Of a DNA stretch of 48,378 nt, positions 26,714 to 36,686 are shown one piece after another. Position numbers and translations under genes: made by a program. The notes beneath the pieces were generated by a model. The model saw only the letters and a list, made by a program, of their open reading frames with translations. It was not told the origin of the DNA and did not search any database. This DNA comes from an uncultured Polaribacter sp. (GTDB taxonomy: Bacteria; Bacteroidota; Bacteroidia; Flavobacteriales; Flavobacteriaceae), in contig CAJQQH010000097.1 in NCBI GenBank assembly GCA_905480405.1, positions 1 to 48,378 on the forward strand, written 5' to 3'. Every line of letters begins with the position of its first letter. Position 1 is the stretch's first letter.

Positions 26714-28162
26714 TTATCCTACAGATCCTTCTAATGAAATTTCCAATAGTTTTTGAGCTTCTACAGCAAATTCCATTGGTAGTTTATTTAAAACTTCTTT
26801 ACTAAATCCGTTCACAATTAAAGCAATGGCTTTTTCTGTATCGATACCACGTTGGTTACAATAAAATAATTGCTCTTCACCAATTTTACTTGTGGTTGCT
26901 TCGTGCTCTATTTGTGCAGATTTATTTTTAACTTCAATATATGGGAAAGTGTGAGCTCCACATGCATTACCCATTAAAAGAGAATCACATTGAGAAAAAT
27001 TACGAGCATTTTCTGCTCTAGAATTTATCTGAACTAAACCTCTATATGAGTTTTGAGAATTACCTGCAGAAATACCTTTAGATATAATGGTTGATTTTGT
27101 GTTTTTACCCAAATGAATCATTTTTGTACCAGTATCTGCTTGCTGAAAATTGTTGGTTACAGCAATTGAGTAAAATTCTCCAATAGAATTATTTCCTTTT
27201 AAAACACATGAAGGATATTTCCAAGTTACAGCAGAACCTGTTTCTACCTGCGTCCAAGAAATTTTTGCATTTGTTTCGCACAAACCTCTTTTGGTTACAA
27301 AGTTAAAAACTCCACCTTTTCCATTTTTATCTCCTGGATACCAGTTTTGTACAGTAGAATATTTAATTTCTGCATCATCCATTGCAATTAATTCTACAAC
27401 AGCTGCATGCAATTGATTTTCATCTCTACTTGGTGCAGTACATCCTTCTAAATAAGAAACATAACTACCTTTATCTGCAACAACAAGTGTTCTTTCAAAC
27501 TGACCTGTTCCTCCTTCATTTATTCTAAAATAAGTAGATAATTCCATTGGACAACGAACGCCTTTTGGAATGTAACAGAAAGATCCATCAGAAAAAACTG
27601 CTGAATTTAATGCTGCATAAAAGTTGTCTGTTGTTGGTACAACAGTCCCTAAATATTTTCTTACCAATTCTGGATGTTCTTGAATTGCTTCAGAAATTGG
27701 CATAAAAATAATACCTTTTTCACCTAATGTTTTTTTGAAAGTTGTTGCAACAGAAACAGAATCCATTACAATATCAACTGCTACATTAGCTAACTTTTTT
27801 TGTTCGTCTAAAGAAATTCCTAAACGTTTAAAAGTATCCAATAATTCAGGATCAACTTCATCTAAAGAATTTAATTTTGGCTTCTTTTTAGGAGCAGAAT
27901 AATAAGCTATTTCTTGAAAGTTTGGTTTTTCATAATTTACATTTGCCCAATCTGGCTCTTCCATTTGTTCCCAAACTCTGTAAGCTTCTAGTCGCCATTC
28001 AGTCATCCATCCTGGCTCATTTTTCTTTTTAGAAATTGCACGAACTACATCTTCATTTAATCCGTTAGCAAATTTATCACTTTCTATATCTGTATAAAAA
28101 CCATATTCATATTCCTTGGTTTTTAATTCTAGCTCTAAATCGTCTTCTGTATACTTTGACAT
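26714..28162 (-). CDS. sufB: Fe-S cluster assembly protein SufB
   Basis: [75 protein letters not shown]. Confidence 0.97.
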   Translation of the reverse strand: MSKYTEDDLELELKTKEYEYGFYTDIESDKFANGLNEDVVRAISKKKNEPGWMTEWRLEAYRVWEQMEEPDWANVNYEKPNFQEIAYYSAPKKKPKLNSLDEVDPELLDTFKRLGISLDEQKKLANVAVDIVMDSVSVATTFKKTLGEKGIIFMPISEAIQEHPELVRKYLGTVVPTTDNFYAALNSAVFSDGSFCYIPKGVRCPMELSTYFRINEGGTGQFERTLVVADKGSYVSYLEGCTAPSRDENQLHAAVVELIAMDDAEIKYSTVQNWYPGDKNGKGGVFNFVTKRGLCETNAKISWTQVETGSAVTWKYPSCVLKGNNSIGEFYSIAVTNNFQQADTGTKMIHLGKNTKSTIISKGISAGNSQNSYRGLVQINSRAENARNFSQCDSLLMGNACGAHTFPYIEVKNKSAQIEHEATTSKIGEEQLFYCNQRGIDTEKAIALIVNGFSKEVLNKLPMEFAVEAQKLLEISLEGSVG

Positions 28163-28175
28163 CTTTTTCTATTTT

Positions 28176-28505
28176 TTAAAGTGAAAATGATTCTCCACAT
28201 CCACAAGTTCTATTTGCGTTAGGATTGTTAAAAACAAACCCCTTACCATTTAAACCTCCTGAATATTCTAATGTTGTTCCTACTAAATATAAAAAGCTTT
28301 TTTTGTCAACAACAAGTTTTACGTTATTCTCTTCAAAAACTTTATCGTTTTCTTGTTGATTTTTATCAAAAGTTAAATCGTAAGATAAACCTGAACAACC
28401 TCCACTTTTTACACCAACTCTAACATAGTCTATTGTGGCATCAAAACCTTCGTCAGTCATTAACTCAATGACTTTTTTCTTAGCTGTGTCTGAAACTTTT
28501 ATCAT
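28176..28505 (-). CDS. sufA: HesB/IscA/SufA-type iron-sulfur carrier protein
   Basis: MIKVSDTAKKKVIELM...VRVGVKSGGCSGLSYDLTF...ANRTCGCGESFSL; start at 28505, not the tracked 28559, because a -7 element lies between. Confidence 0.92.
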   Translation of the reverse strand: MIKVSDTAKKKVIELMTDEGFDATIDYVRVGVKSGGCSGLSYDLTFDKNQQENDKVFEENNVKLVVDKKSFLYLVGTTLEYSGGLNGKGFVFNNPNANRTCGCGESFSL

Positions 28506-28536
28506 AATTTTATATAGATTAAATCTAAATTGTGTG

Positions 28537-28544
28537 CAAATATA
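28537..28544 (-). promoter_or_regulatory. -7 promoter element TATATTTG for the sufA-B-C-D operon
   Basis: caaatata on + strand, 31 nt upstream of ATG 28505. Confidence 0.5.
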
Positions 28545-28611
28545 CAATATAAGTCGCATAAAAAGTAGAAACTTTCATTATGAAACCTAATGTTATAATT
28601 GGTTTTATTGA

Positions 28612-29685
28612 TTACTCTTGGAAGTCAGAATTATCGATAAAATCGAAGTCAGAAAGTGTTAATAGAAAAGCTTTTAAGTCTGCTTTATCTTTAGGTGATA
28701 AATTTACTCCACCTTGATTTACTTTTTTCATTAAAGGATCTATAGTTGAAGATGGCTGTAATCCTTCAGAATAATGATTGATAACTTCTTCTAAAGTTAC
28801 AAATCTTCCATCATGCATAAAAGGTGCTGTAAATGCTAAATTTCTTATTGATGGCGATTTAAATTTTCCATTATCTGCAGGATCACCAGTTACAGCTCCT
28901 AAACCTAAATCAGAAAAATTAGTGTCTAACCCATTGTTATGAAATGCATTGTCTGTCCAAAGTGGGTTGTTGTTACTTCCATGACAATGAAAACAATCTC
29001 CTCTTGCTTCATCCATAAAAACATCAAAACCATTTTGTTCTTCTAGAGTTAGGGTGGTTTCTCCTCTTATAAATTGATCGAATTTTGAGTTGCCAGAAAT
29101 AATGGTTCTCTCAAACTGTGCAATTGCTTTAGTTATTAAAATAGAATCTATTTTTGATGAGCCAAATGCTTGTGAAAACAAGGTTGGATATTCTGCATGC
29201 TTTTGTAATTTTTCAGCAACATTTACCCAACTAGAATGCATTTCTATTGGGTTTTTTACTGGCTCAAGAGCTTGTTTTTCTAACCCAAATTCTTTTCCAT
29301 CCCAAGCAAATCGTTCGTCAAAATTCCAAGCTAAATTGAACAGAGGCATAGAATTTCTTGTTCCGAAATTGCCATCAATTCCATCACTAAATTTTGTGTC
29401 GTCTGTAAATGCGTTTTTTGGATTATGGCAAGTAGCACAAGACTGAGATTCATCACCAGACAAAATATTATCAAAGAATAATCTTTTGCCTAGAGCAACT
29501 CCTTCTTGGGTTAATGGATTGTTTGTAGGAATAACTGGTGCAATTAATTTATCAGCAAATAATGTTGGAATTTCTAAATTATATGGAATTGGGGTATACA
29601 TTTCTTCTTCTTTTGATGAGCAGCTCATCAGAAGAAAAAAACAAAATATATAAAACCATTTTTTTTTCATTTTAAGATTTCTCAA
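28612..29685 (-). CDS. Di-heme cytochrome-c peroxidase/MauG-MbnH-like lipoprotein
   Basis: Two CxxCH motifs (CATCHNPKNAF, CFHCHGSNN); APFMHDGRFVTLEEVINHYSEG; lipobox LLMSC. Confidence 0.92.
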   Translation of the reverse strand: MRNLKMKKKWFYIFCFFLLMSCSSKEEEMYTPIPYNLEIPTLFADKLIAPVIPTNNPLTQEGVALGKRLFFDNILSGDESQSCATCHNPKNAFTDDTKFSDGIDGNFGTRNSMPLFNLAWNFDERFAWDGKEFGLEKQALEPVKNPIEMHSSWVNVAEKLQKHAEYPTLFSQAFGSSKIDSILITKAIAQFERTIISGNSKFDQFIRGETTLTLEEQNGFDVFMDEARGDCFHCHGSNNNPLWTDNAFHNNGLDTNFSDLGLGAVTGDPADNGKFKSPSIRNLAFTAPFMHDGRFVTLEEVINHYSEGLQPSSTIDPLMKKVNQGGVNLSPKDKADLKAFLLTLSDFDFIDNSDFQE

Positions 29686-29710
29686 TAAAGTTGAAATGAT
29701 AGATTGAGAT

Positions 29711-30484
29711 TTATTGTGTTATATCACCCAAAGAAAAAACATTTTTACCATTAGCACTCATTAATTTCTGAGCTTCAAAATTGGGCATTAATACTGTGTT
29801 TAATTCGTTTAAATCCCATTTATTTGGATTTTTAAACCATTCTGCGATATTTACTTTAATGATAATTTTTGAACTGCTTATAAAACTTACAGTACCTAAA
29901 TCAACATCAAAAGACGTGTCTTCAAAAACTAAATTGTTTGGGTCTGATCTGTCTACAGCTCTAATTGCATGATAATTAAAGCCTGCATCTTGGTTATTAG
30001 TATCTTTATACTTACCATCAAATTGCATATAATGATAACCACCTCCTAACATTCCAGGAACATTAAAAGAAACCGAATTTAGATCTTGATAAACTCCGTC
30101 TTTATTATCAGAGTCAGAAAAACCAAACGTAAATTTTAATTGATAACTTCCTGGAAAAATCTTTTCCGGTAAATTTAAAGAGAGTCCTTTTTCTTCTCCA
30201 ATATTTATTAAATTGTAATTGCTAAACGTAAACTCTTCATTACCATTTACAAGCTTTATTTTGGATAATACATACCTTAACTTTTCTATACTAATAGACT
30301 CTCCATTAGCAGTTCTAAATTTAAAATCATTAAAATCTGATGCAGTAACAGGAACTCCATCCCAATTATGAGTAAATTTTAGAGTTACATTAAGTGTATC
30401 TAAATTTACACAACAATCTATTTCATTCTTTTCACAAGTTGAAAAACTAAATATTATGAATAAAAGCCAAAATATTTTCTTCAT
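29711..30484 (-). CDS. MbnP-family lipoprotein
   Basis: NVTLKFTHNWDGVPVTASDF..ISIEKLRYVLSKIKLV...FTFGFSD...GMLGGGYHYMQFDGKY...NYHAIRA: MbnP-like architecture; adjacent to the di-heme peroxidase. Confidence 0.82.
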   Translation of the reverse strand: MKKIFWLLFIIFSFSTCEKNEIDCCVNLDTLNVTLKFTHNWDGVPVTASDFNDFKFRTANGESISIEKLRYVLSKIKLVNGNEEFTFSNYNLINIGEEKGLSLNLPEKIFPGSYQLKFTFGFSDSDNKDGVYQDLNSVSFNVPGMLGGGYHYMQFDGKYKDTNNQDAGFNYHAIRAVDRSDPNNLVFEDTSFDVDLGTVSFISSSKIIIKVNIAEWFKNPNKWDLNELNTVLMPNFEAQKLMSANGKNVFSLGDITQ

Positions 30485-30488
30485 TTTT

Positions 30489-31817
30489 TTATTTTATATT
30501 GATTACTAAAGCATCAGAAAAACCTTTGTTTTCAGAGATGTCTCCATTAGAACTTCCACTTTCTCCAACAGCAATTATGTTTTTATTATTGAGTTCTACA
30601 GCATCATATAAAAAGTCAATTTCTGTGCCACCAACAAACTTTTGCCAGATTAAGTTAGCAGATGCATCCACTTTTAAAACCCATGCATCATTTTGACCTT
30701 GATTGGTAAAACTAGCATCAGAACTTCTAGAACTTCCTGAAATTATAAAGCCATTATCTTGGGTATTAGAAATTGAACGAGCAACATCAAAACTAGCTGC
30801 ACCAAATGTTTTTTCCCAAAGTAAATTACCATCATTAGAGACTTTTATAATCCATAAATCTGCTGCTCCATTATTATTTGCTACATCTTTATCAGAACTT
30901 CTTGTATCTCCAACAATTATAAAATTACCATCGTTTGTAGCTGTGATTCCTCTTGGTTCATCAATTTCTGATCCTCCAAAATTTTTCTCCCAAACTAAAG
31001 TTCCATCAGCAGCAATTTTTAAAACCCAGAAGTCATATGTACCTTTGTTATTAGAAATATTAAAGTCGTTACTATCTGATGAAGCTGCAATTACAAACCC
31101 ATTATCAGTTGTTTTTACAACACCCAAAGGAGCGTCTGTAAAAGAACCACCATAAAATTTACTCCATACTAAAGTTCCAGTATTATCAATTTTTATTGCC
31201 CAAATATCACCTCCTGCATGTTTTTGAGATGATTTAGCATTTCCTTGTCCTCCAGAAGCTGTAACGTCTAAAACACCAGTTATTAAATACCCATTATCGT
31301 TTGTTTCTGTTAAGCAAGTTCCATAATCTGCCCCAGCAAAACCAAATGTTTTTTGCCAAGAAAGGTTTCCATCTGAAGTAATTTTTAATACCCAAAAATC
31401 TTGAGATCCAGCATTTAAACTTGCATCTCCATCATTACTTTTGCTATAACCTAAAAGTGCAAAACCACCATCATTTGTTGCAATAATATCTGTGCCTCTA
31501 TCATCATCTGAGCCTCCAAAAGTTTTACTCCAAATTAAATTGTCTTCTGAAGAAAATTTCATCAGCCAAAAATCGAAACTTTCATTGGTTTTATTAGCAA
31601 TATCAAAATCATTACTTTGTGTGTAACCCAAAATTGCATAACCACCATCTGAAGTTTTTACAATAGATTGTGCAACATCGTTTTTTGAACCTCCAAAGGT
31701 TTTTGCAGCAATGGTTTCTCCTAAATTTTCTACTATAACTGGTTCTTGTATAATTTCTGTTTTAGAACAGTTATACAGTAAAAGAAAACATGCTAAATAA
31801 CATATCCTTTTCATCAT
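30489..31817 (-). CDS. Seven-repeat beta-propeller-like lipoprotein
   Basis: Seven repeats of about 50-60 aa of the form GGSxxDxxxSIxxTxDGGxxIxGxSxSND...DxWVLKxxxDGNLxWxKTF; lipobox LYNC. Confidence 0.82.
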   Translation of the reverse strand: MMKRICYLACFLLLYNCSKTEIIQEPVIVENLGETIAAKTFGGSKNDVAQSIVKTSDGGYAILGYTQSNDFDIANKTNESFDFWLMKFSSEDNLIWSKTFGGSDDDRGTDIIATNDGGFALLGYSKSNDGDASLNAGSQDFWVLKITSDGNLSWQKTFGFAGADYGTCLTETNDNGYLITGVLDVTASGGQGNAKSSQKHAGGDIWAIKIDNTGTLVWSKFYGGSFTDAPLGVVKTTDNGFVIAASSDSNDFNISNNKGTYDFWVLKIAADGTLVWEKNFGGSEIDEPRGITATNDGNFIIVGDTRSSDKDVANNNGAADLWIIKVSNDGNLLWEKTFGAASFDVARSISNTQDNGFIISGSSRSSDASFTNQGQNDAWVLKVDASANLIWQKFVGGTEIDFLYDAVELNNKNIIAVGESGSSNGDISENKGFSDALVINIK

Positions 31818-31828
31818 TTAAGAAATGT

Positions 31829-33067
31829 TTATTCAGATTTTTTGATGACAAATAATCCACTATTAATATCACTGATAACAATATTTCCACTTTCAAAATA
31901 AGGATATACATTCCAAGCCCCTTCAAAAGCAGCTGTGTTTCCTAATGGATATGTATCAAAAAACCCAGTTTCTTGTATGCTTGAATTTGCAATGTTAGAG
32001 ATGTCTATCATTCTAACTCCTGCAGTGTAATTTGCTAAGAAAAAAGTGTTTCCTTTAACGTAGCCATTATGATCTATTGCTTCAGTTAGGCCTAAATATT
32101 CTGATTGAAAAGTAGGGTTATCTAAATCAGAAAAGTCGAAAATGATTGTTCTTGTATTTCCTCCAATTCTAATTTCATCAAGCTCATCACCCAATAAAAA
32201 ATAACGCATATCATCTGTAAACCAACCTTGATGCGTATATCTAACATTATTGTAACTTATAGACGACAATCTAATAGGATTGCTTTTATCAGAAACATCT
32301 ACAATAACAATTTCTGTTTCATTACTACCAATTAAAATCTCTTTTCCATTATGTTCTAAATCTGGACCACTATAGGTAACTACTTGTGCATCATGAGAAT
32401 AGTTTAAAAAACCACCTTCATCAATAGGGTTTAAAGGATCTTGAATATTGATAAATAAAGGACCTCCTTTATAGGTTCCACTTCTTGTAGTACCAACAGG
32501 ATATGCATAACCTTTGCTCTCATTAATTACAATATTATGTGCACTTCCAAAACCTGTGTAAGTTGTGTTTGCAGATAAAAGTTGAGGAGGGTTTGTTATA
32601 TTTCTCAATTTTGTTAAATCAAGAACTTGCATTCCATGATCTCTTGCTTCACTAACCACAAAAGCGTAATTATTATACACTTTTACATCTCTCCAAGAAC
32701 TATTTACTGTTGCTGTTGGTAAAAAACCAACAACTATTGGTTTTGATGTATCTGTAATATCAACAAAAGAAACACCAGAGTTCAATGCCACTAAAGCATA
32801 TTCTTTTTGATTTGTTGGGTCTGTCCAACCCCAAGAATCACATCCACTTAAATTTGCAGGATCTGTATTAGAAAGATCTAAATCTGCTAAAGAGATATAT
32901 GTCATTAAATCATAACCACTACAAGGATATTGATCTGCTAAACCGTTTTCGCAAGCAAACAAAGGATCAATAACGACTTCTTGTTCTGCTTCTTGAGGAA
33001 ATGAAATTTTATTTTCTGAACAAGAGAAGACTATGATAAGGCTTAAAAAAAAGAATATTTTTTTCAT
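31829..33067 (-). CDS. Choice-of-anchor B family protein (LVIVD-type repeats), lipoprotein
   Basis: Lipobox IVFSC; CENGLADQYPCSGYDLMTYISLADLDL; SWRDVKVYNNYAFVVSEARDHGMQVLDLTKL. Confidence 0.85.
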   Translation of the reverse strand: MKKIFFFLSLIIVFSCSENKISFPQEAEQEVVIDPLFACENGLADQYPCSGYDLMTYISLADLDLSNTDPANLSGCDSWGWTDPTNQKEYALVALNSGVSFVDITDTSKPIVVGFLPTATVNSSWRDVKVYNNYAFVVSEARDHGMQVLDLTKLRNITNPPQLLSANTTYTGFGSAHNIVINESKGYAYPVGTTRSGTYKGGPLFINIQDPLNPIDEGGFLNYSHDAQVVTYSGPDLEHNGKEILIGSNETEIVIVDVSDKSNPIRLSSISYNNVRYTHQGWFTDDMRYFLLGDELDEIRIGGNTRTIIFDFSDLDNPTFQSEYLGLTEAIDHNGYVKGNTFFLANYTAGVRMIDISNIANSSIQETGFFDTYPLGNTAAFEGAWNVYPYFESGNIVISDINSGLFVIKKSE

Positions 33068-33076
33068 GATTTATAT

Positions 33077-34537
33077 TTAATTGATAATCAATTTTTTAGT
33101 TAAGGTATTGTTTATTTTAATAAGATAAATACCCTTATTTAAACTAGATGTATCTAAAACGTATTTTGATTCATTAATATTACTTTTAACCAATACTTTT
33201 TGTCCTAAGACAGAAAAAATTTGGATATTATTAATTGGATTATTGTTACCATTAACAATGGTTGTTTTTGCTGATGCTGGATTTGGGTAGATAGAAAAAG
33301 AGTTTGTCAAACTATTATTTTCTACACCTAAAGTTCCACTTTTTCTAATTACAAAAAGCCCTCTTTCTATGTCGTTTATAATAAGATTTCCACTTGCAAA
33401 ATATGGATAAATACTCCAAGCTCCATTAAAAGCTGTTCCATCATTTGCAGGATATGTATCAAAAAAACCAACTTCTGTCATAGAATTTATTGCAGAAGCA
33501 ATGTTTGTAATATCAAAAATTCTTACACCAGCTCTATAATTTGCCATATAAAAAAGATTACCTTTTACATATCCATTATGATCTATGGCAGCAGAAGCTC
33601 CAGAATAAGTTGATGATAATACTGGGTTGTCTAAATCTAAAAAATCAAAAACTAATGTTCTTGTATTCATTCCAAAATTTTGTTCATCAGTTTCATCACC
33701 TAAAATAAAATAACGTTCATCTTCTGTAAACCAACCTTGGTGTGTATACCCAATTTCAGAGTAGTTAATTTCTGATATTTTTTTAACATTATTTTTATCT
33801 GTAACATCTAGAATTACAATTTTATTTACATTACTTCCAATATAAATTTCTTTTCCAACATGCTCTGTATCTGGGCCATTATAGATTAAAGCTTGCGCAT
33901 CATGAGAGTAGCCTTCATTTGCATAACTATTTATTTTTGTTGGGTTTTTAGGATCTGTAATATCAACGAAAATTGGTCCTCCACTAGCAATTCTTCCTCC
34001 TCTTGCATTCGAACAACCTAATAAGTAGGCAACTCCACTATCTTCATTAATAAAAATGTTATGGCAACTTCCTACAGCATCTACAGTATAAATTGCATCT
34101 GCAGTAAAGGTTTGAGCAGAAGTAAGCCCTCTTAATTTTGTTAAATCAAAAACTTGCATTCCATGACCTCCTACATTATCAGCAACAATAAATGCATGAT
34201 CTTTATATATTTTAACATCTCTCCAGAAATTATTACCAGCATTAGAGTCTAATCTTCCTAAAAAAACAGGATTTATAGGATCAGAAACATCAACAAAAGC
34301 TGTACTATTTGTCATAGCTGCAATTGCATATTCTTTTCCAGTAGTTGCATCTGTCCAACCCCAAATATCACTTCCTTCTGGAGTTCCATTTGTATTTGCC
34401 AAAACAGAGACAGGTATATTAGACATTAAATCGTAATCATTACAAGGATATACTCCTGCAAAACCATTATCACAAGGTGTTTGAGCGTTTATAAAAAAAG
34501 GCAAAAACAACAATAAAAATGTAATTTTTTTCATCAC
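33077..34537 (-). CDS. Choice-of-anchor B family protein with C-terminal T9SS type A sorting domain
   Basis: Paralogue of 31829-33067; signal peptide; C-terminus FSIYPNPASAKTTIVNGN..IQIFSVLGQKVLV..LNKGIYLIKINNTLTKKLIIN. Confidence 0.9.
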   Translation of the reverse strand: MMKKITFLLLFLPFFINAQTPCDNGFAGVYPCNDYDLMSNIPVSVLANTNGTPEGSDIWGWTDATTGKEYAIAAMTNSTAFVDVSDPINPVFLGRLDSNAGNNFWRDVKIYKDHAFIVADNVGGHGMQVFDLTKLRGLTSAQTFTADAIYTVDAVGSCHNIFINEDSGVAYLLGCSNARGGRIASGGPIFVDITDPKNPTKINSYANEGYSHDAQALIYNGPDTEHVGKEIYIGSNVNKIVILDVTDKNNVKKISEINYSEIGYTHQGWFTEDERYFILGDETDEQNFGMNTRTLVFDFLDLDNPVLSSTYSGASAAIDHNGYVKGNLFYMANYRAGVRIFDITNIASAINSMTEVGFFDTYPANDGTAFNGAWSIYPYFASGNLIINDIERGLFVIRKSGTLGVENNSLTNSFSIYPNPASAKTTIVNGNNNPINNIQIFSVLGQKVLVKSNINESKYVLDTSSLNKGIYLIKINNTLTKKLIIN

Positions 34538-34627
34538 TTAAATTAAAGATTAATCAAAAATAATACATAATGTTTAAATTATTTGAATTAGGTTGTTAAA
34601 GTATTGATTCACTTTTTAGATTGTAAC

Positions 34628-34635
34628 TATCTTTG
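34628..34635 (+). promoter_or_regulatory. -7 promoter element TATCTTTG for thiL
   Basis: Ends 5 nt before ATG 34640, so the transcript would be leaderless or nearly so. Confidence 0.5.
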
Positions 34636-34639
34636 CAGT

Positions 34640-35689
34640 ATGTTAGAAGATAAAAACACACACAAAACATCGTTAGCTGAACTTGGTGAGTTTGGGCTAA
34701 TAAATCATATTACAAAATATTTTAATGTTGAAAATTCATCAACTATTAAGGCTATTGGAGATGATGCAGCAGTTTTAGATGCATCAAAAAAACAAACTAT
34801 AGTTACTACAGATTTGTTGATTGAAGGCGTTCATTTCGATTTAAGTTATATGCCTTTAAAACACTTAGGATATAAAGCAGTTATGGTTAATTTATCTGAT
34901 GTGTACGCAATGAATGGTGTTGCAGAACAAATTACAGTTTCAATTGCGGTATCTAATCGTTTTACTTTGGAAGCAATTGAAGAGTTATATGCAGGAATTC
35001 AACTAGCTTGTGAAACGTATACTATTGATTTAATTGGAGGAGATACAACTTCATCAACGAAAGGAATTTTGATTTCTGTAACAGCAATTGGTAAAGCCGA
35101 TAAAGAAGATGTTGTTTATAGAAACACTGCAAAAGAAACAGATTTAATTGTTGTTTCTGGTGATTTAGGAGCTGCATATTTAGGCTTACAGGTGTTAGAA
35201 AGAGAGAAACAAGTTTTTAAAGTAGACCCAAATAATCAACCAGATTTAGATAACTATACATATTTAATTGAGCGTCAATTAAAACCTGAAGCACGTAAAG
35301 ATGTTGCTGGTTTATTAAAAGAATTAGAAGTAAAACCAACTTCAATGATTGATATTTCAGATGGATTATCTTCAGAACTTTTCCATATTTGTACACAAAG
35401 TAAAGTAGGTTGTAAAGTGTATGAAGAGAAATTACCTTTAGATCCTCAAGTAATTTCTACTTGCGAAGAATTTGAGTTAGATTCTACAATGGTTGCTTTA
35501 AGTGGAGGTGAAGATTATGAGCTTTTATTTACTGTGCCAATTGCAGATTTTGATAAAATAAAAGGGAATCCTAATTTTTCTATTATTGGGCATATTACAG
35601 CAGAAAACCAAGGTTTAAACTTAGTAACAAGAGCAAACCAAGAAATTGAATTGAAAGCTCAAGGTTGGAATGCCATCAAAGGTGAATAA
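34640..35689 (+). CDS. thiL: Thiamine-phosphate kinase
   Basis: LAELGEFGLINHITKYF, AIGDDAAVLD, TTDLLIEGVHFDLSYMPLKHLGYKAVMVNLSDVYAMNGVAEQI, LIGGDTTSS, IDISDGLSSELFHI, GGEDYELLFTV. Confidence 0.95.
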   Translation: MLEDKNTHKTSLAELGEFGLINHITKYFNVENSSTIKAIGDDAAVLDASKKQTIVTTDLLIEGVHFDLSYMPLKHLGYKAVMVNLSDVYAMNGVAEQITVSIAVSNRFTLEAIEELYAGIQLACETYTIDLIGGDTTSSTKGILISVTAIGKADKEDVVYRNTAKETDLIVVSGDLGAAYLGLQVLEREKQVFKVDPNNQPDLDNYTYLIERQLKPEARKDVAGLLKELEVKPTSMIDISDGLSSELFHICTQSKVGCKVYEEKLPLDPQVISTCEEFELDSTMVALSGGEDYELLFTVPIADFDKIKGNPNFSIIGHITAENQGLNLVTRANQEIELKAQGWNAIKGE

Positions 35690-35708
35690 ACAAAAATTAT
35701 AATTTATA

Positions 35709-35740
35709 AAAAAAGCGCAAATTTTAAATTTGCGCTTTTT
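35709..35740. terminator. Terminator downstream of thiL
   Basis: AAAAAGCGCAAATTTTAAATTTGCGCTTTTT. Confidence 0.88.
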
Positions 35741-35794
35741 GTTTTTTTAAATTGTTAGGTCAAGATTTAAATACCTAATTTTTTTAATCAGAAG

Positions 35795-36349
35795 TTAAAC
35801 AAACCTATTATGTTTTTTCTCTAAAGTGTTATTCAATAATCTTAAGGATAAATTTCCACAGATTAAAATTGTGAAGTATCCAAAAAAGTGATGGTTAAAA
35901 AAGTTACTAATAACCCTACCTACAAATGCACCAACAATAATTCCTAATAAAACCAAACTAAAGTATTTTAATATTTTCTTCTTCGCTAAAATTATTTCTA
36001 ACTGATTACTTGTTTTAAAATCGGACTTTTTATTCACGAATTGCTCTAAGTTTAATATAAAACCTTCGAATAAAGAAGTAAATGCTAAAGGTGTTATGTG
36101 TCCATTTCCTTCAACAGAATAATCAATAGAAATTATGTTGTTTTCTTTTAGACTTATTTCAATTTTTGATGCCCAGTTTAAAGGATTTAGTTTCCATCCA
36201 TCAAACCAAGAACCTTTTTTATAGAATACAATCTTATTAGAATTTTCTTCCTTTTTAAAATTATATATATTAAAATAATGATTTAACTTTTCTTTTAATT
36301 GACTAGAATCTTCAATTGTAAAAGAATGTTTTTTTTGATAAGAATTCAT
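35795..36349 (-). CDS. Hypothetical membrane protein
   Basis: Uninterrupted ORF with C-terminal TM segment (FSLVLLGIIVGAFVGRVISNFF). Confidence 0.65.
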   Translation of the reverse strand: MNSYQKKHSFTIEDSSQLKEKLNHYFNIYNFKKEENSNKIVFYKKGSWFDGWKLNPLNWASKIEISLKENNIISIDYSVEGNGHITPLAFTSLFEGFILNLEQFVNKKSDFKTSNQLEIILAKKKILKYFSLVLLGIIVGAFVGRVISNFFNHHFFGYFTILICGNLSLRLLNNTLEKKHNRFV

Positions 36350-36412
36350 ATTAGCAGCTTTTTTCGAGTATAAAAATAGTGATTTTGTCTAAAAATAAAA
36401 ATCAAATTTTGT

Positions 36413-36661
36413 CTATTTTCTCTCTTCAGGCTTTCTTGTTAAGACAAAATACAATACATAAAACCAGCTAAAAATTCCGTGTAAAAAAGCCAATAAAACA
36501 GACTTATTTCTTTCCCAAGAAACAACAACAGCTAAAACAGTACCTAACCCAATTCCGCCTTTAATAGCGCTGTTTTTTATACCATAATCTCCATTTTGTT
36601 GGCTATAACACTCAATTGATGTTAAAATAATTAGCAATAAAATTAATTGTGTCTTTTTCAT
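36413..36661 (-). CDS. Small hypothetical membrane protein
   Basis: 82 aa; signal-like N-terminus and hydrophobic segments (GGIGLGTVLAVVVSWERNKSVLLAFLHGIFSWFYVLYFVL). Confidence 0.65.
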   Translation of the reverse strand: MKKTQLILLLIILTSIECYSQQNGDYGIKNSAIKGGIGLGTVLAVVVSWERNKSVLLAFLHGIFSWFYVLYFVLTRKPEERK

Positions 36662-36686
36662 AGAATTTTTTATTTAATCAAATTTA

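Noticed and set aside
29090-31155. Plus-strand ORFs antisense to the peroxidase and propeller genes (29090-29446, 29781-29972, 30499-30696, 30703-31155)
   Set aside because: Opposite strand has clear domains; the long antisense frames follow from repeat structure and codon bias.
34538-34640. TPP riboswitch upstream of thiL
   Set aside because: Predicted start site is at the start codon; no leader RNA and no THI-box-like sequence seen.
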